A stretch of DNA of 45,881 nucleotides from a virus. The stretch covers positions 1 to 45,881 of IMG/VR virus record IMGVR_UViG_3300005590_000041; one strand, given 5' to 3'. Each line of letters opens with the position of its first letter. Positions within the stretch are counted from its first letter, which is position 1. Both the position numbers and the translations under genes were made by a program. Below, piece after piece: positions 6,075 to 15,605 of this stretch. Below the pieces are notes generated by a model. The model was not told the DNA's origin. It saw only the letters and a list, made by a program, of their open reading frames with translations, and did not search any database.

Positions 6075-6643
6075 CTTATTACCTCCGTACATTTAGTTAA
6101 GTCTACAACTCGTATAGAGTTAGGTTCTGTATTATATTCTAACGTGTCCATGTGAAGCCATCCTTTAGTTATAGATATATCTTCAAGCCTTCTTAATCCA
6201 AGAGAATAAAATTCTTTAGCATTTTCCCTAACTATATTCATAAATATAATCTGATTTCCTTTCGGGTCTATTGCCTGTCCTTTTCCTTCAATAGAATTGC
6301 CTTTTTTACCAGTTAGTCTATGAGCAGATTTAGAACTTCCGATAGAGGTTCTATCTGTTCTTATTCCAGACCACTTTGAGCAAGAAGAGGATTTCTCTAT
6401 TGACCTTACTATTTTCATAAGAGGCCACTCTAGTTTATATTTTTGATAATACCACCACCAGTTGTTAATTCGTATGCCTTTACCATATTTATCTCTTAGT
6501 AGTTGAGCTATTTCAAATAATCTATGGTCTATAAGGTTTATACCACCTCCGTTTGTATAAAAATAAGTGTAAGGGTCTACAAACTCATCTAAATAGAAAT
6601 TTTCAGAAACCTTGATTCTTTTCATTATATCGTTTTTTAACAT
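6062..6643 (-). CDS. Peptidase M15-like endolysin
   Basis: 193 residues. SAHRLTG (His108), GQAID (Asp126) and WLHMDT (His164, Asp166) match the metal ligands and catalytic pattern of M15 D,D-/L,D-peptidases, the family of many phage endolysins that cut peptidoglycan peptides. The gap between the first His and Asp is longer than usual (about 17 residues, with an inserted GKKGNSIEGK). No signal peptide is seen, so export would need the holin. A second start (MKRIKV) lies six codons in. Confidence 0.75.
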   Translation of the reverse strand: MLKNDIMKRIKVSENFYLDEFVDPYTYFYTNGGGINLIDHRLFEIAQLLRDKYGKGIRINNWWWYYQKYKLEWPLMKIVRSIEKSSSCSKWSGIRTDRTSIGSSKSAHRLTGKKGNSIEGKGQAIDPKGNQIIFMNIVRENAKEFYSLGLRRLEDISITKGWLHMDTLEYNTEPNSIRVVDLTKCTEVIRWTI

Positions 6644-6646
6644 TAT

Positions 6647-7084
6647 TTATTGTGTTTTTAAAGACAATAACATAGTTTCAATTTGTTTGAGCCGAACTTC
6701 GTGTTTTATCTGACCCTCTGTTAATTCTTTAAATAAATCACTTCTTAAATTTAACTCAGCTGTATTTGAGTTGATTTGTTTAATTAGTGGTTCAATTTTA
6801 GTGTCGAAATGTTCTTTTGTAAATCTAGGCTCTTCTATGAATTTATTTATTTTGTCAAAAGACTCTTTTGTGTATCTATTTTCAATTTCATTACCTATTT
6901 TTATATTTGAAACTTCCTGTTTAACTACGTTTGTTGTATTAAAAATCCACATAATAGCAGCGATAGAAAGAGCAGATGCTGCTTTTGAAGCACCTTCTAA
7001 AAGTTTACTTGCATCTCCCTTTTTGGGGTTGAGTGCTTTTATAGCCTCTAGCAGCTCTTGATTTTCCTTATTCATATCCTGCAA
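6647..7084 (-). CDS. Membrane-associated coiled-coil protein, 145 aa
   Basis: One hydrophobic helix (ASKAASALSIAAIMWIF, about residues 32-48) is followed by charged coiled-coil sequence (about 60-145). An alternative start is MNKENQ at residue 4. Its place between the holin-like and endolysin genes suggests a lysis accessory role, perhaps holin-related. This is inference from order and topology only. Confidence 0.5.
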   Translation of the reverse strand: MQDMNKENQELLEAIKALNPKKGDASKLLEGASKAASALSIAAIMWIFNTTNVVKQEVSNIKIGNEIENRYTKESFDKINKFIEEPRFTKEHFDTKIEPLIKQINSNTAELNLRSDLFKELTEGQIKHEVRLKQIETMLLSLKTQ

Positions 7085-7087
7085 TTA

Positions 7088-7351
7088 TTATTCTACTTTT
7101 TTAGTTGTTTTTTCTTTTTCATCATAATAATAACCTTTATTGGATTGAACTATATCACGACCCTTTCTGGCAATAACTAGACCGCTAAAACCACCAGCAA
7201 AAGTACCTCCAACCAACTGAGCTAAAGCAAGGACTGTTGCCGAATCGTATTTCCATCTCATTCCAAAATACATAATTGTTAACGCTTGTAAAGTACATGC
7301 TAATATACCAATTAATAATATTTGTACTGATATTGACATTATAGCTTTCAT
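7088..7351 (-). CDS. Holin-like protein with two membrane segments
   Basis: 87 residues. Two hydrophobic helices (about 5-30 and 38-60) are separated by a short basic linker (MRWKYDSA), followed by a highly charged cytoplasmic tail (ARKGRDIV...KEKTTKKVE). This is the topology of class II holins, which form the membrane lesion that releases the endolysin. It directly precedes the lysis genes. No family signature was recognised. Confidence 0.55.
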   Translation of the reverse strand: MKAIMSISVQILLIGILACTLQALTIMYFGMRWKYDSATVLALAQLVGGTFAGGFSGLVIARKGRDIVQSNKGYYYDEKEKTTKKVE

Positions 7352-7884
7352 ATCTTTCCTATTATTGATATCATTGTATCGGTTCGTGTTTTCTTATTGT
7401 CTTCTCGTAATATCCCCTCTGCCTGAAATATATTATAATTAACACCTACTCCGAGATATTCCGTTACCATGTATTGTATCTCGAAGTTCAACCCCACCAT
7501 TAGGGTAGAATTAGAGTACTTTTTATAGTGGTAGGGATTGGTGTAATCGTAGTTCGGGTCTTTGCGGTAAATCGTGAAGGTTTCCACTCCTGCGTAACAG
7601 TCTAACACCGATATTTTACGCTTGTAAGCCAACTCTAACCAAGTGGCTTTAGTATAATCAATAGCAGGGTGTATCTCTACCCTGTGAGCTACCCTATAAC
7701 CGTTGTTACCTTTCTCCTTTTCCCACCCTATGGATAGTTCAGCGTTGTAAGTAGTGCCTATATCGTTGGGTTTACCTGCGTATGGACCAGATACCGCCAT
7801 TTTCATATCCTGTGAGTACTGGATAAAATAGGTTTGCGAGAAGCCTATAAATGGTATTAAAAAAAATAATATTCTCATAAACAT
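7348..7884 (-). CDS. Secreted beta-rich (outer-membrane-like) protein, 178 aa
   Basis: Signal peptide (LFFLIPFIGFSQ, residues 6-17) with a Flavobacteria-like FSQ cleavage region, then alternating strands rich in Tyr and charged residues, as in small outer-membrane barrels. The gene looks visibly richer in GC and uses different codons from its neighbours, a sign of later acquisition. It sits between the tail fibre gene and the lysis genes. Possible roles are surface modification or lysis. It overlaps the next gene by four bases. Confidence 0.55.
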   Translation of the reverse strand: MFMRILFFLIPFIGFSQTYFIQYSQDMKMAVSGPYAGKPNDIGTTYNAELSIGWEKEKGNNGYRVAHRVEIHPAIDYTKATWLELAYKRKISVLDCYAGVETFTIYRKDPNYDYTNPYHYKKYSNSTLMVGLNFEIQYMVTEYLGVGVNYNIFQAEGILREDNKKTRTDTMISIIGKI

Positions 7885-7890
7885 ATAAAT

Positions 7891-8748
7891 TTATTCTTTC
7901 CTAAAAGTCATCTGAACAATCATTCGTCTTGATTGTCCTTTATGAACCCATCCAACACTATCTCCAGCATTTATAACAACGTCTTCAAAACCACTTGTTA
8001 TTACTTGCCTTCCATAAGAATATGAGCCTTTCGGTATATACTTAGAGTCTAACAATATAGATGCTCCTGTAACGCTATTTATAGTTCCTGGGTTCTTATA
8101 ATGCTTCCCTATTCCTAAATATATTTGAGCAGAACCAGACCTTATATATGGGTCTGGCAAAACAACATCAACCCTAACTAACCTACAATCCCAGGGAGCT
8201 ACAAATCCATCGTAAACTTTTACAGAAGATGTGTTTCCATGCTGAAATACAGATAGTAAATCAGAATATCCAGAATCTCCATATACTCTATCGTACCAAT
8301 TTGTAAAAGTTGTTCCTGTGTTTACTTGTCCGTCGCTATTTATTTCTAAAGCATCTCCACCGCCTCCTCCTCCACCAGAAAGAGCTGCTATTGCTTGAGC
8401 AATACGAAGTGGATTCCATCTTTTAATATCGGTAGATACTCCAGCTTCCGCATCAACCTGAGAGACAACTTCTACTTGATTGTTGTAAGCAGTCTCAATT
8501 TCTTCGTCTGTTTGGTCTGAGGTAGCACCACTTTCTATACCATCTAGTTTTGTTTTATCTGCGCTAGATAAATATTTATTTGTAGAACCCTCTGTTATTT
8601 GGTCTGAGTTATAGTCTCCGCTAGAAGCTACTATATTTCCATTACGTCCGAATACAGAAAAAACAGAGTTTTCTAAATCAGCTGTTGATTTTACTTGTAA
8701 TGATACTATTTCTTGTGTATCATTTACCGTTACCAATATATTCTCCAT
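7891..8748 (-). CDS. Tail fibre/receptor-binding protein, 285 aa
   Basis: The middle contains a collagen-free fibre signature (EGSTNKYLSSADKTKLDGI, about residues 53-71) seen in many tail fibre proteins, then a Gly run (GGGGGGGD near 127-134) as a hinge, and a beta-rich C-terminal domain of about 150 residues that could bind the receptor. It overlaps the upstream gene's stop (TAATG). It is one of the last genes of the tail module. Confidence 0.65.
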   Translation of the reverse strand: MENILVTVNDTQEIVSLQVKSTADLENSVFSVFGRNGNIVASSGDYNSDQITEGSTNKYLSSADKTKLDGIESGATSDQTDEEIETAYNNQVEVVSQVDAEAGVSTDIKRWNPLRIAQAIAALSGGGGGGGDALEINSDGQVNTGTTFTNWYDRVYGDSGYSDLLSVFQHGNTSSVKVYDGFVAPWDCRLVRVDVVLPDPYIRSGSAQIYLGIGKHYKNPGTINSVTGASILLDSKYIPKGSYSYGRQVITSGFEDVVINAGDSVGWVHKGQSRRMIVQMTFRKE

Positions 8749-9098
8749 TACTTTTTTGTTGTTGAGTTAAGTACATTTACAGTACCTCCAACGTATGTTT
8801 TTGTTCTTCCGTCTGACAATAAAATCTCTATATCATAATAATATATACCAGGTGGCCAGTCCAAAACATCTATTTGGTCTATTTCTAATTTACCTCCTTC
8901 GGCGTCAGATAACGTTAAACCACTTCCAATAGTTAGCTCGGTCTGTATATCACCGTTTTGACTATCTCTTCTAAATTGACATGTTGCGGTTGCTCCAGTT
9001 AAATCAATATACGTCTCTGATGTTTCACCGTAAAAAGAAAAAACAACTTTCTCAAATGTATCTCCATTTATTCTATCTTCTAAGTCTTTTCGCACCAT
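8748..9098 (-). CDS. Baseplate/tail fibre adaptor, BppU-N-like
   Basis: 116 residues, all beta: VVFSFYGETSETYIDLTGATATCQFRR... and WPPGIYYYDIEILLSDGRTKTYVGG. This resembles the N-terminal domain of upper baseplate proteins (BppU type), which dock fibres to the tail tip. It lies between the spike gene and the fibre gene. The exact family was not tested. Confidence 0.55.
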   Translation of the reverse strand: MVRKDLEDRINGDTFEKVVFSFYGETSETYIDLTGATATCQFRRDSQNGDIQTELTIGSGLTLSDAEGGKLEIDQIDVLDWPPGIYYYDIEILLSDGRTKTYVGGTVNVLNSTTKK

Positions 9099-9100
9099 AA

Positions 9101-11359
9101 TTAATCTCTTATTTTATACTTAAATGTTATCCAGCCTCTATTATAAGAAGAGCTGTTAAATTGAGTTTCGTCAAACTCTCCATCATCTTGTCTCGTTAAC
9201 ACAAAGTTAGTACTATTTATTGTTATTCCCTGATCTATAACTTCGGTGTCTGTAATAGAGCCTAATTGTGATGATTTGAAATCATACAAAGCAACTGGAA
9301 CATCGTCTCTTATTATAACCTGAACATCCCTAATAGTAGGCCACTCATTTGAATTAAGTCCATGAGCTACGTTTTTAGTTTTTGTATCATCCATAGTCCA
9401 ATCTCCAATTTCAATCTCTTTATATGTATATCTTGGAGACGTAGTATCTGGTATAATATTATCAAATAAAATTAAATCTGACGGAAGGGCTGTTGCTCCA
9501 TTTGTTTCAGAGACTTGCATCCCACTAACTCCAATATTGTTATAAACAACAAAGCCTGTCATTTTATCTGTTTGAGTTAGGTAATATCCAATAGCATTAC
9601 CAGAGCCACTAATAGAGCCCATTATATTATTCCTACCAACTTTAACATTATTAATACTTCCAGTAGTAACTACTGCGTTTATATATGAAGAGAAAAGGTA
9701 AAATCTACCAGTTACTTGATATATATCGTTACCATAAATATTTATATTATCCAAAGAGTCACTGCTTATAGTAGTGTACAGCGCAACAAGTCTGTTATGA
9801 CTTAATCCCATTTCTGAGTGTGCCTCTACGTTGTTCATACTATATACAGTATTGTTTCTAATCGTAATATTTTTTAATGGTTGAAACAATCCATATACAA
9901 TAGGCCACTCGGTATCGTAAATAACCTCATTTTGAATAACTATATTTTCTGGCCATTCTCCGTTATCTACGGATTGATAAATCCAAGAAGCATAGCTTTT
10001 TAATCCTCTATAAGTGTTTCCGTCTATAAGAACATCTTGTTGATTAAGGAGTCTAATTACCGCTTGAGTTCTATTAGCATCGACTATACCGCTAAAATCA
10101 AAGTTGTTGTTATATATATGCCAAGTCTGACCAGAAATATAGCTTCCTTTATCATCTATAATAGCTGTATTATCAGTTCCTTGAACATTATATACAGAGT
10201 TATTTCCGCATTTTAAAGTTCCTCCAGAAATATATACAAAGTTACCAGCTAAGGTAGTTTCAGCCCCATCCAACAAGTTGTAGTGTATATTTAAGAGTCC
10301 TGTACACTGTGCTTGAAACATTCTAGCAGAATTAGACTTGTCTGTAACGTTTTGGTTAATTCCTTCTACTGAATTTGAATAAGCATTTATATTTGTAAAA
10401 GTAACCTGTGAACCACTAGACAAAGCCCGAACAAACCATCTAGGAGGAGTTGTTGAAGTGTTTTTGTAGACGTTCAATTCTTTTATAACACTATCTGAGG
10501 TATTGCTATCTCCAAAAATTAAAACGCAATTAGTAAGACTGTTTACGCTTAATGATATTTCGCTGCCAGCGATATCATCAGATAACTCCAATAGATAATT
10601 GTTTAATTCGTCTGCAACTCCATCAAATTCTGTCTTATTTATAATTATTTTTTCAAAATCACTATCTTGTTTAAAAAACGAAGCATAGGTACTTGGTGTA
10701 AATAAAAAATGCTCGCCATAGAAATAAGTACACGTACTTGTAAATACATCAAACGCCGAATTAGTAATAATAGTACACCTATCCCCACGAACCCTTAATT
10801 GTCCTGAAATATTAATAGTATTAGAAATATAATATGACTTATTAAGCATACTTACCGATACATTATTAGAAGCTGCGTAGTCAAACATTTTTTGGAGAGA
10901 AGATTTATCGTCTGTTACACCATCTCCAGCCGCCCCGAACATTATCGGGTTTACAATATTTGCCCTTAATAAAAAATACTCCCCAGCAGTTGTATGAATA
11001 ATATCAGCCCCATTATCAGCCCCAGGATTAGAACTAACTCTTTGATATATAGCTCCACCGTCGGAAGAATCATTAGTATATGAGTATGTTTTTACAAAAG
11101 AATCAACAGAAACAGTATTTAAAGGCATAGCCCTCAAATCAGACAAAGTATTAAATATTCCTTCTGGTGTAATAGTAACAGATAGATTATAAGCATCTAT
11201 TTTTCTAGTTTGACCAGAAGAAGAATCATATATAGGTATATAGTCTCCCTGTGATATACCAGTAATTTTTTCTACTAAATCATTTATTTCTTTAGAGTTC
11301 TCTACTAAAGACCTAATTGCTGATGTGTTATCTTTTACTTGTTGTTGATACGAACTCAT
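9101..11359 (-). CDS. Tail spike with pectate-lyase-like beta helix
   Basis: 752 residues. A helical N-terminal part (residues 1-30) and trimer-type linker are followed by FGAAGDGVTDDKSSLQKMFDYAA (about residues 140-165), the usual entry motif of pectin lyase-like spikes. Then come many short beta rungs with Asn ladders (VIFGDSN; IDGNTYRG; ITIRNNTVYS; INIYGNDIYQ). The C-terminal 90 residues look like a separate receptor or trimerisation domain. Such spikes bind and often degrade surface polysaccharide; the catalytic residues cannot be named. Confidence 0.8.
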   Translation of the reverse strand: MSSYQQQVKDNTSAIRSLVENSKEINDLVEKITGISQGDYIPIYDSSSGQTRKIDAYNLSVTITPEGIFNTLSDLRAMPLNTVSVDSFVKTYSYTNDSSDGGAIYQRVSSNPGADNGADIIHTTAGEYFLLRANIVNPIMFGAAGDGVTDDKSSLQKMFDYAASNNVSVSMLNKSYYISNTINISGQLRVRGDRCTIITNSAFDVFTSTCTYFYGEHFLFTPSTYASFFKQDSDFEKIIINKTEFDGVADELNNYLLELSDDIAGSEISLSVNSLTNCVLIFGDSNTSDSVIKELNVYKNTSTTPPRWFVRALSSGSQVTFTNINAYSNSVEGINQNVTDKSNSARMFQAQCTGLLNIHYNLLDGAETTLAGNFVYISGGTLKCGNNSVYNVQGTDNTAIIDDKGSYISGQTWHIYNNNFDFSGIVDANRTQAVIRLLNQQDVLIDGNTYRGLKSYASWIYQSVDNGEWPENIVIQNEVIYDTEWPIVYGLFQPLKNITIRNNTVYSMNNVEAHSEMGLSHNRLVALYTTISSDSLDNINIYGNDIYQVTGRFYLFSSYINAVVTTGSINNVKVGRNNIMGSISGSGNAIGYYLTQTDKMTGFVVYNNIGVSGMQVSETNGATALPSDLILFDNIIPDTTSPRYTYKEIEIGDWTMDDTKTKNVAHGLNSNEWPTIRDVQVIIRDDVPVALYDFKSSQLGSITDTEVIDQGITINSTNFVLTRQDDGEFDETQFNSSSYNRGWITFKYKIRD

Positions 11360-11362
11360 CTT

Positions 11363-13432
11363 TTATATTTTTAAATAACTTCCATTAACTATAATAAGAC
11401 CTTCGGTAAATGCCTGGTCGCTTGTACTAGAAAGAGTCGTTAATGCGTTTCTGTTTGTAATATACTCATTTGTCTTAAGAAGATTTACAGTTAACTTAGA
11501 TAGATTTGTGTTCTCTACCTCCTCAATCTCAAAATTACCATCTTTAATATACCCCTCTTGATTTACAAAAAGATATTCACAAGATAAGGCTATCATAACT
11601 TTATATAGCATATCTCTAGTCATATAGTCAAAGACAAATGTATTTCCATCTGTTAGTATAGAGGAGACTAACTGAACAGAGCTATCTCCTACGTTGTTTT
11701 CTGACTCATCTTTTATATATGGCTTTATATTCGTAAATGGAACACGAATAAAATGTTTTATTCCGTAATCATAAAATATATCCCTATTGTTTGTATTATA
11801 ATACTCAATAAGAAGACAGTCCTCTTGTAGTGTTTCCACATAAATATTTTCTGACTGAAGAATCCTTTGGTCATAATTTGAATCAGAAAAATCAATATAT
11901 AAATCATGAATACCTATCCCATGAGAAGCAAAGGAAATAGTAACATGATATACCTCGTAGTTCAATAAATCATATAAACTCTTTATTTGAACTTCCTGAA
12001 GTATTCCTGAAAAATTATAATTTATAACAATAACTCGCTTCTGTATTGTAGAATCATATACAATATCAACTATCTCATATATTCCATGCCCCATAACTCT
12101 AACGTATTGACCGACTATTCCATATTCTGGAATATTCCCATTGAATGAGTGAGTACCTATAACTAAGTCTGCTTCGTTATATATATTTCCTGTTGTAAAA
12201 TATAAACCAGCATAACCAGTTCCGTAGTCATATAACCAGGCGTCGTGAGAGCCATATCTAGATAAATTAGAAGACTGTTGCTCTATTGTCAATTCTGTTT
12301 CTGATGTACTACCATCGCTTTCAAGCGTTCTTATAAAAGCAGATATATTGTCATAATTAGATTTAAACTGTATTGTTATCTGATCGGTTAAATTATAAAG
12401 TATTTTTTCACAACTATATACATTTTGAATAGACCTCAAATAGTTAAATGAATGAGAATTTTTATCATTCTTCATTACATCGTTATCATCTGTGGCTTCT
12501 GGTTCTACGAAAGTTACTGAATTGGCTTTTGATATATATACGATAGGAGTCCTTAACCCACTTTCACTTACTGTAATATCTTTTGATATTTTACAGCCAA
12601 ACTGATCTCTTACATATACCGTATAGTTTCCGTCTGATAATCCTTCAAACTGACTTCCAGACTGCCATATTGAATCATCTAAACTATACTCTAATACAAG
12701 GGCTGGGTTTTCTGGTGGGTTGTAACTAGCGTCTGAGCCTCCGTATGGGTCAAAAAGAACATTAATAACAGTTCCGTTTATAGATGGATACGATTGAAAC
12801 GTTAATGAGTTTTCTGATAAAGAAGCAAAGAAAAGCTTATTTGCTAATGGTGTTGGGTACTGAATATTAACAGACCCCTTTCTCATATAAACAACTATGG
12901 GTATTCCCCTTTGAAGGTCTACATCAAAATTTGTAGCATTTACCGTTACCCACGAGCCATTATTTATTTTATACTCATCTGTTGTCTCTGTCGTTTCTAT
13001 TGAATACCTTATAAAAGAGCATGGTGTTGGTTGAGAAACCGCCGCACCAGCTGTTACTAGTTCGTATGTTTCTTCGGTATCATTTGCGATAGTAACGGTA
13101 ACAGCTCCGTTTGCATCTTCGTAGCTACCAAACTTCCATATATTATCGCCAAGAAACTCAATAACAACCTCATTAGATGTTATTGTTATATCATATAATC
13201 CAAAAGAATTAAAATCATTAGCAAAAAACTTAGCAAACTCTATTGCTGAGGCTTCGCCTGGTATAGCTGTCGGTGTTGGTATTCCTATATTACCTGTCTT
13301 AGCTCTAGTACCACTAATAAAAGTTTCTTTTTCTTCTACTGGGTTTGTATCGTCGTATAGTGTTCTTGTAAAACCAACAGCTTCATCTGCAGAAATATCA
13401 GAATCAAATAAGAATGTTATTTTTGAAGCCAT
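11363..13432 (-). CDS. Large tail tip protein with SprB-like repeat
   Basis: 689 residues. Around residues 245-295 there is LEYSLDDSIWQSGSQFEGL then SDGNYTVYVRDQFGCKISKD. This closely follows the SprB-type repeat pattern of Bacteroidota adhesins (GxYTVxVxDxxGC). The rest is beta-rich with no catalytic motif. Its place between the tape measure/tail genes and the spike suggests a tail-tip or baseplate part. The SprB-like stretch fits a Flavobacteriia host. Confidence 0.6.
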   Translation of the reverse strand: MASKITFLFDSDISADEAVGFTRTLYDDTNPVEEKETFISGTRAKTGNIGIPTPTAIPGEASAIEFAKFFANDFNSFGLYDITITSNEVVIEFLGDNIWKFGSYEDANGAVTVTIANDTEETYELVTAGAAVSQPTPCSFIRYSIETTETTDEYKINNGSWVTVNATNFDVDLQRGIPIVVYMRKGSVNIQYPTPLANKLFFASLSENSLTFQSYPSINGTVINVLFDPYGGSDASYNPPENPALVLEYSLDDSIWQSGSQFEGLSDGNYTVYVRDQFGCKISKDITVSESGLRTPIVYISKANSVTFVEPEATDDNDVMKNDKNSHSFNYLRSIQNVYSCEKILYNLTDQITIQFKSNYDNISAFIRTLESDGSTSETELTIEQQSSNLSRYGSHDAWLYDYGTGYAGLYFTTGNIYNEADLVIGTHSFNGNIPEYGIVGQYVRVMGHGIYEIVDIVYDSTIQKRVIVINYNFSGILQEVQIKSLYDLLNYEVYHVTISFASHGIGIHDLYIDFSDSNYDQRILQSENIYVETLQEDCLLIEYYNTNNRDIFYDYGIKHFIRVPFTNIKPYIKDESENNVGDSSVQLVSSILTDGNTFVFDYMTRDMLYKVMIALSCEYLFVNQEGYIKDGNFEIEEVENTNLSKLTVNLLKTNEYITNRNALTTLSSTSDQAFTEGLIIVNGSYLKI

Positions 13433-13433
13433 A

Positions 13434-15605
13434 TTAAATATTTATAATTTTTTCATTTGCTCTTATAAACTCAAACTTGCCTGAGTTTTTTGGTTTTAAA
13501 CTCATTAGATATCCCCTTTCTATTTCTCCAGTTTCGGCATTAGTCCATTCCATTTTAAAATAAGTATTTGGCACTTTTTCCCAAGAACCATTAATTAATT
13601 TTGGAGTTGTGTTTAATATTTCTTTCATAAGACTACTATCTACTGGGTGTTGAAAAGATACAATTTCAGGAAGAAATCTAGCCCTTTCTAAAGAATTAAC
13701 ATCTACATCCTGCTCTTCAAGCAACTCTGCTGATTCTCCAATAAAGTGCATTCCAAGAGTTGAGTTAGCTACTGAGCCTATGTTTTTTATTTTTTTTGTT
13801 AAGTCAATAGAGTTTTCTAAGCAAGAACGTAAAACAAACCCATGTCTTAACAACATTCTAAGCGGAGTGAAAAGCATACTTTTAAATGTTCCTGGGCTTA
13901 ATATACCGCTAGGTAGATGTTGTAGCCTATCGCTCCATATTTTCTGAGCGTACCTAATACCACTTGTTCGTTTCAAATCTACAAACCAATTATGAGAATC
14001 GCCAGATGTATCTTCATTTGGATAAGCAGACTGTGGTTTTCTTCTAATTATTTCAAGACCGTATTCGTCTGCCCTAATATCAGATAACTTGTTATATTTT
14101 TCATTAGACTTTCTAATAGGTGTTACAAAGCTTGTTTTTGTATTTGGCTCATCAAGACCTATTTCGTTCTCATAATCCCCTCCTTTATTATATCCTATCT
14201 CTATCCCACTATATAGTAAGTTTTTTTCAACCTTTACCTCTGTGTTTACTGGTATTGGAAGTCTTACTACTGTTTCGTCTTGATAAAAATAACTTAGCTT
14301 TTCAACACGAAGCCTTTGCTCAAATCCAACAAACTCAACCCCGACTCCAGTACAAAAAACAGCATGTAAAGATTCTAATGTTTTCTTTAGAGAAAGCTGC
14401 ATAGATTTATATTTCTCTGAATTTGGATTAAACATTCTTATCCAAAAACCACACGTTAAGGCTACTAAACCAAACTCTCCATCTTGAACATAACCAGCCT
14501 CTAGATTTCCAAATAATTTAGAATAAAATGCATTATTCCTACCTGTGATTATTTGCATTAATCTCTCTAATGCTCTTACAACAAAAGAACATCTAACGCC
14601 AACGGAAGGCTCAAAAAACTCAACAGTATTAACTTGAAGAGTGTGCTTTTCACAGTCGATAAATAAATTTGTAGCAGCTTGATTTCTAAATAAGAAAACT
14701 AGCCCCTCATCATATTCTAAGTTGTCTTCAAAAACTCCAGAAAATTCATTTACAACATTACTTGACGTCGCTGTATATACTGTTGTTTCGTCTACAAGGT
14801 TGTACGTATCTACTCCGTCATACTTATACTTTCTAATAATAACATCAACATCTCCTATATTGAATTTTCTAAAAACTATATGATAATTTACTTCTATATC
14901 AACATTCTCACCAGCAGCAACACTATCTACAAAAAACATATAGGTTGGTAAATCTCCACCAACAGCACCATCTTCTCCAGGAAATTCATATAAATCAACT
15001 GATGAGTGCCTAGCTGGACCTTGAGCTACAATTTCAGTTGGTATTGTAATTCTTCTATCGTTTGTATATAGTGTATTTGGGTTTCTAACTATACTTTCTC
15101 CAGACGCAATAATATCTCTTCCGTCTATCGTCATCGTATTAAAGAAGCCAACACCAATATCTTTGCCATCAATACTATCTGATCTCTCTAGTTCAAACTC
15201 ATCTGTTTCATGTGATTTTATTAACTCCTCAAGCTGATTAGAGTTGAAGTTTATAGATAGCTTTCCATCTTTAATTTTCATTGTTTTATAATCAGCTAGT
15301 CCTATATATTTTAACTGAGGCTTTATTACTCCATCAATATTTTCTAATTCATATTTGGTTAAGTATAAATTAGCATTAACACCACCTACCTCATAGTTGT
15401 AATATATATAGTCTTTTGCTTCTCCAACAAAAGATAGTGCATTTGTAAATTGAGTAAATACGCCGTGATAGTTTTTATTTCTAACAACCTCAAGCTCATC
15501 ATCTCTCCATCCTATTGGCTCTATACTTAGCTCTAAAGAAGGAGATGTGTCGGATTTTAAAGAAAACCCAATAAAGTCACTTTGATATAGATTTACATCA
15601 GCCAT
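13434..15605 (-). CDS. Large tail/baseplate protein, 723 aa
   Basis: First gene after the tape measure, as for distal tail or tail-associated hub proteins. The N-terminus (YQSDFIGFSLKSDTSPSLELSIEPIGWRDDELEVVRNKN) has the look of Bacteroidota phage tail proteins. A later region (TEVKVEKNLLYSGIEIGYNKGGD) suggests a hub-like beta fold. No enzyme motif is visible. The stop is tightly packed to the next start. Confidence 0.6.
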   Translation of the reverse strand: MADVNLYQSDFIGFSLKSDTSPSLELSIEPIGWRDDELEVVRNKNYHGVFTQFTNALSFVGEAKDYIYYNYEVGGVNANLYLTKYELENIDGVIKPQLKYIGLADYKTMKIKDGKLSINFNSNQLEELIKSHETDEFELERSDSIDGKDIGVGFFNTMTIDGRDIIASGESIVRNPNTLYTNDRRITIPTEIVAQGPARHSSVDLYEFPGEDGAVGGDLPTYMFFVDSVAAGENVDIEVNYHIVFRKFNIGDVDVIIRKYKYDGVDTYNLVDETTVYTATSSNVVNEFSGVFEDNLEYDEGLVFLFRNQAATNLFIDCEKHTLQVNTVEFFEPSVGVRCSFVVRALERLMQIITGRNNAFYSKLFGNLEAGYVQDGEFGLVALTCGFWIRMFNPNSEKYKSMQLSLKKTLESLHAVFCTGVGVEFVGFEQRLRVEKLSYFYQDETVVRLPIPVNTEVKVEKNLLYSGIEIGYNKGGDYENEIGLDEPNTKTSFVTPIRKSNEKYNKLSDIRADEYGLEIIRRKPQSAYPNEDTSGDSHNWFVDLKRTSGIRYAQKIWSDRLQHLPSGILSPGTFKSMLFTPLRMLLRHGFVLRSCLENSIDLTKKIKNIGSVANSTLGMHFIGESAELLEEQDVDVNSLERARFLPEIVSFQHPVDSSLMKEILNTTPKLINGSWEKVPNTYFKMEWTNAETGEIERGYLMSLKPKNSGKFEFIRANEKIINI

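Noticed and set aside
14120-14404. Plus-strand frames inside the virion genes (for example 14120-14404, 16419-16622, 22856-23050)
   Set aside because: All are antisense to long, well supported virion genes and show no protein-like features.
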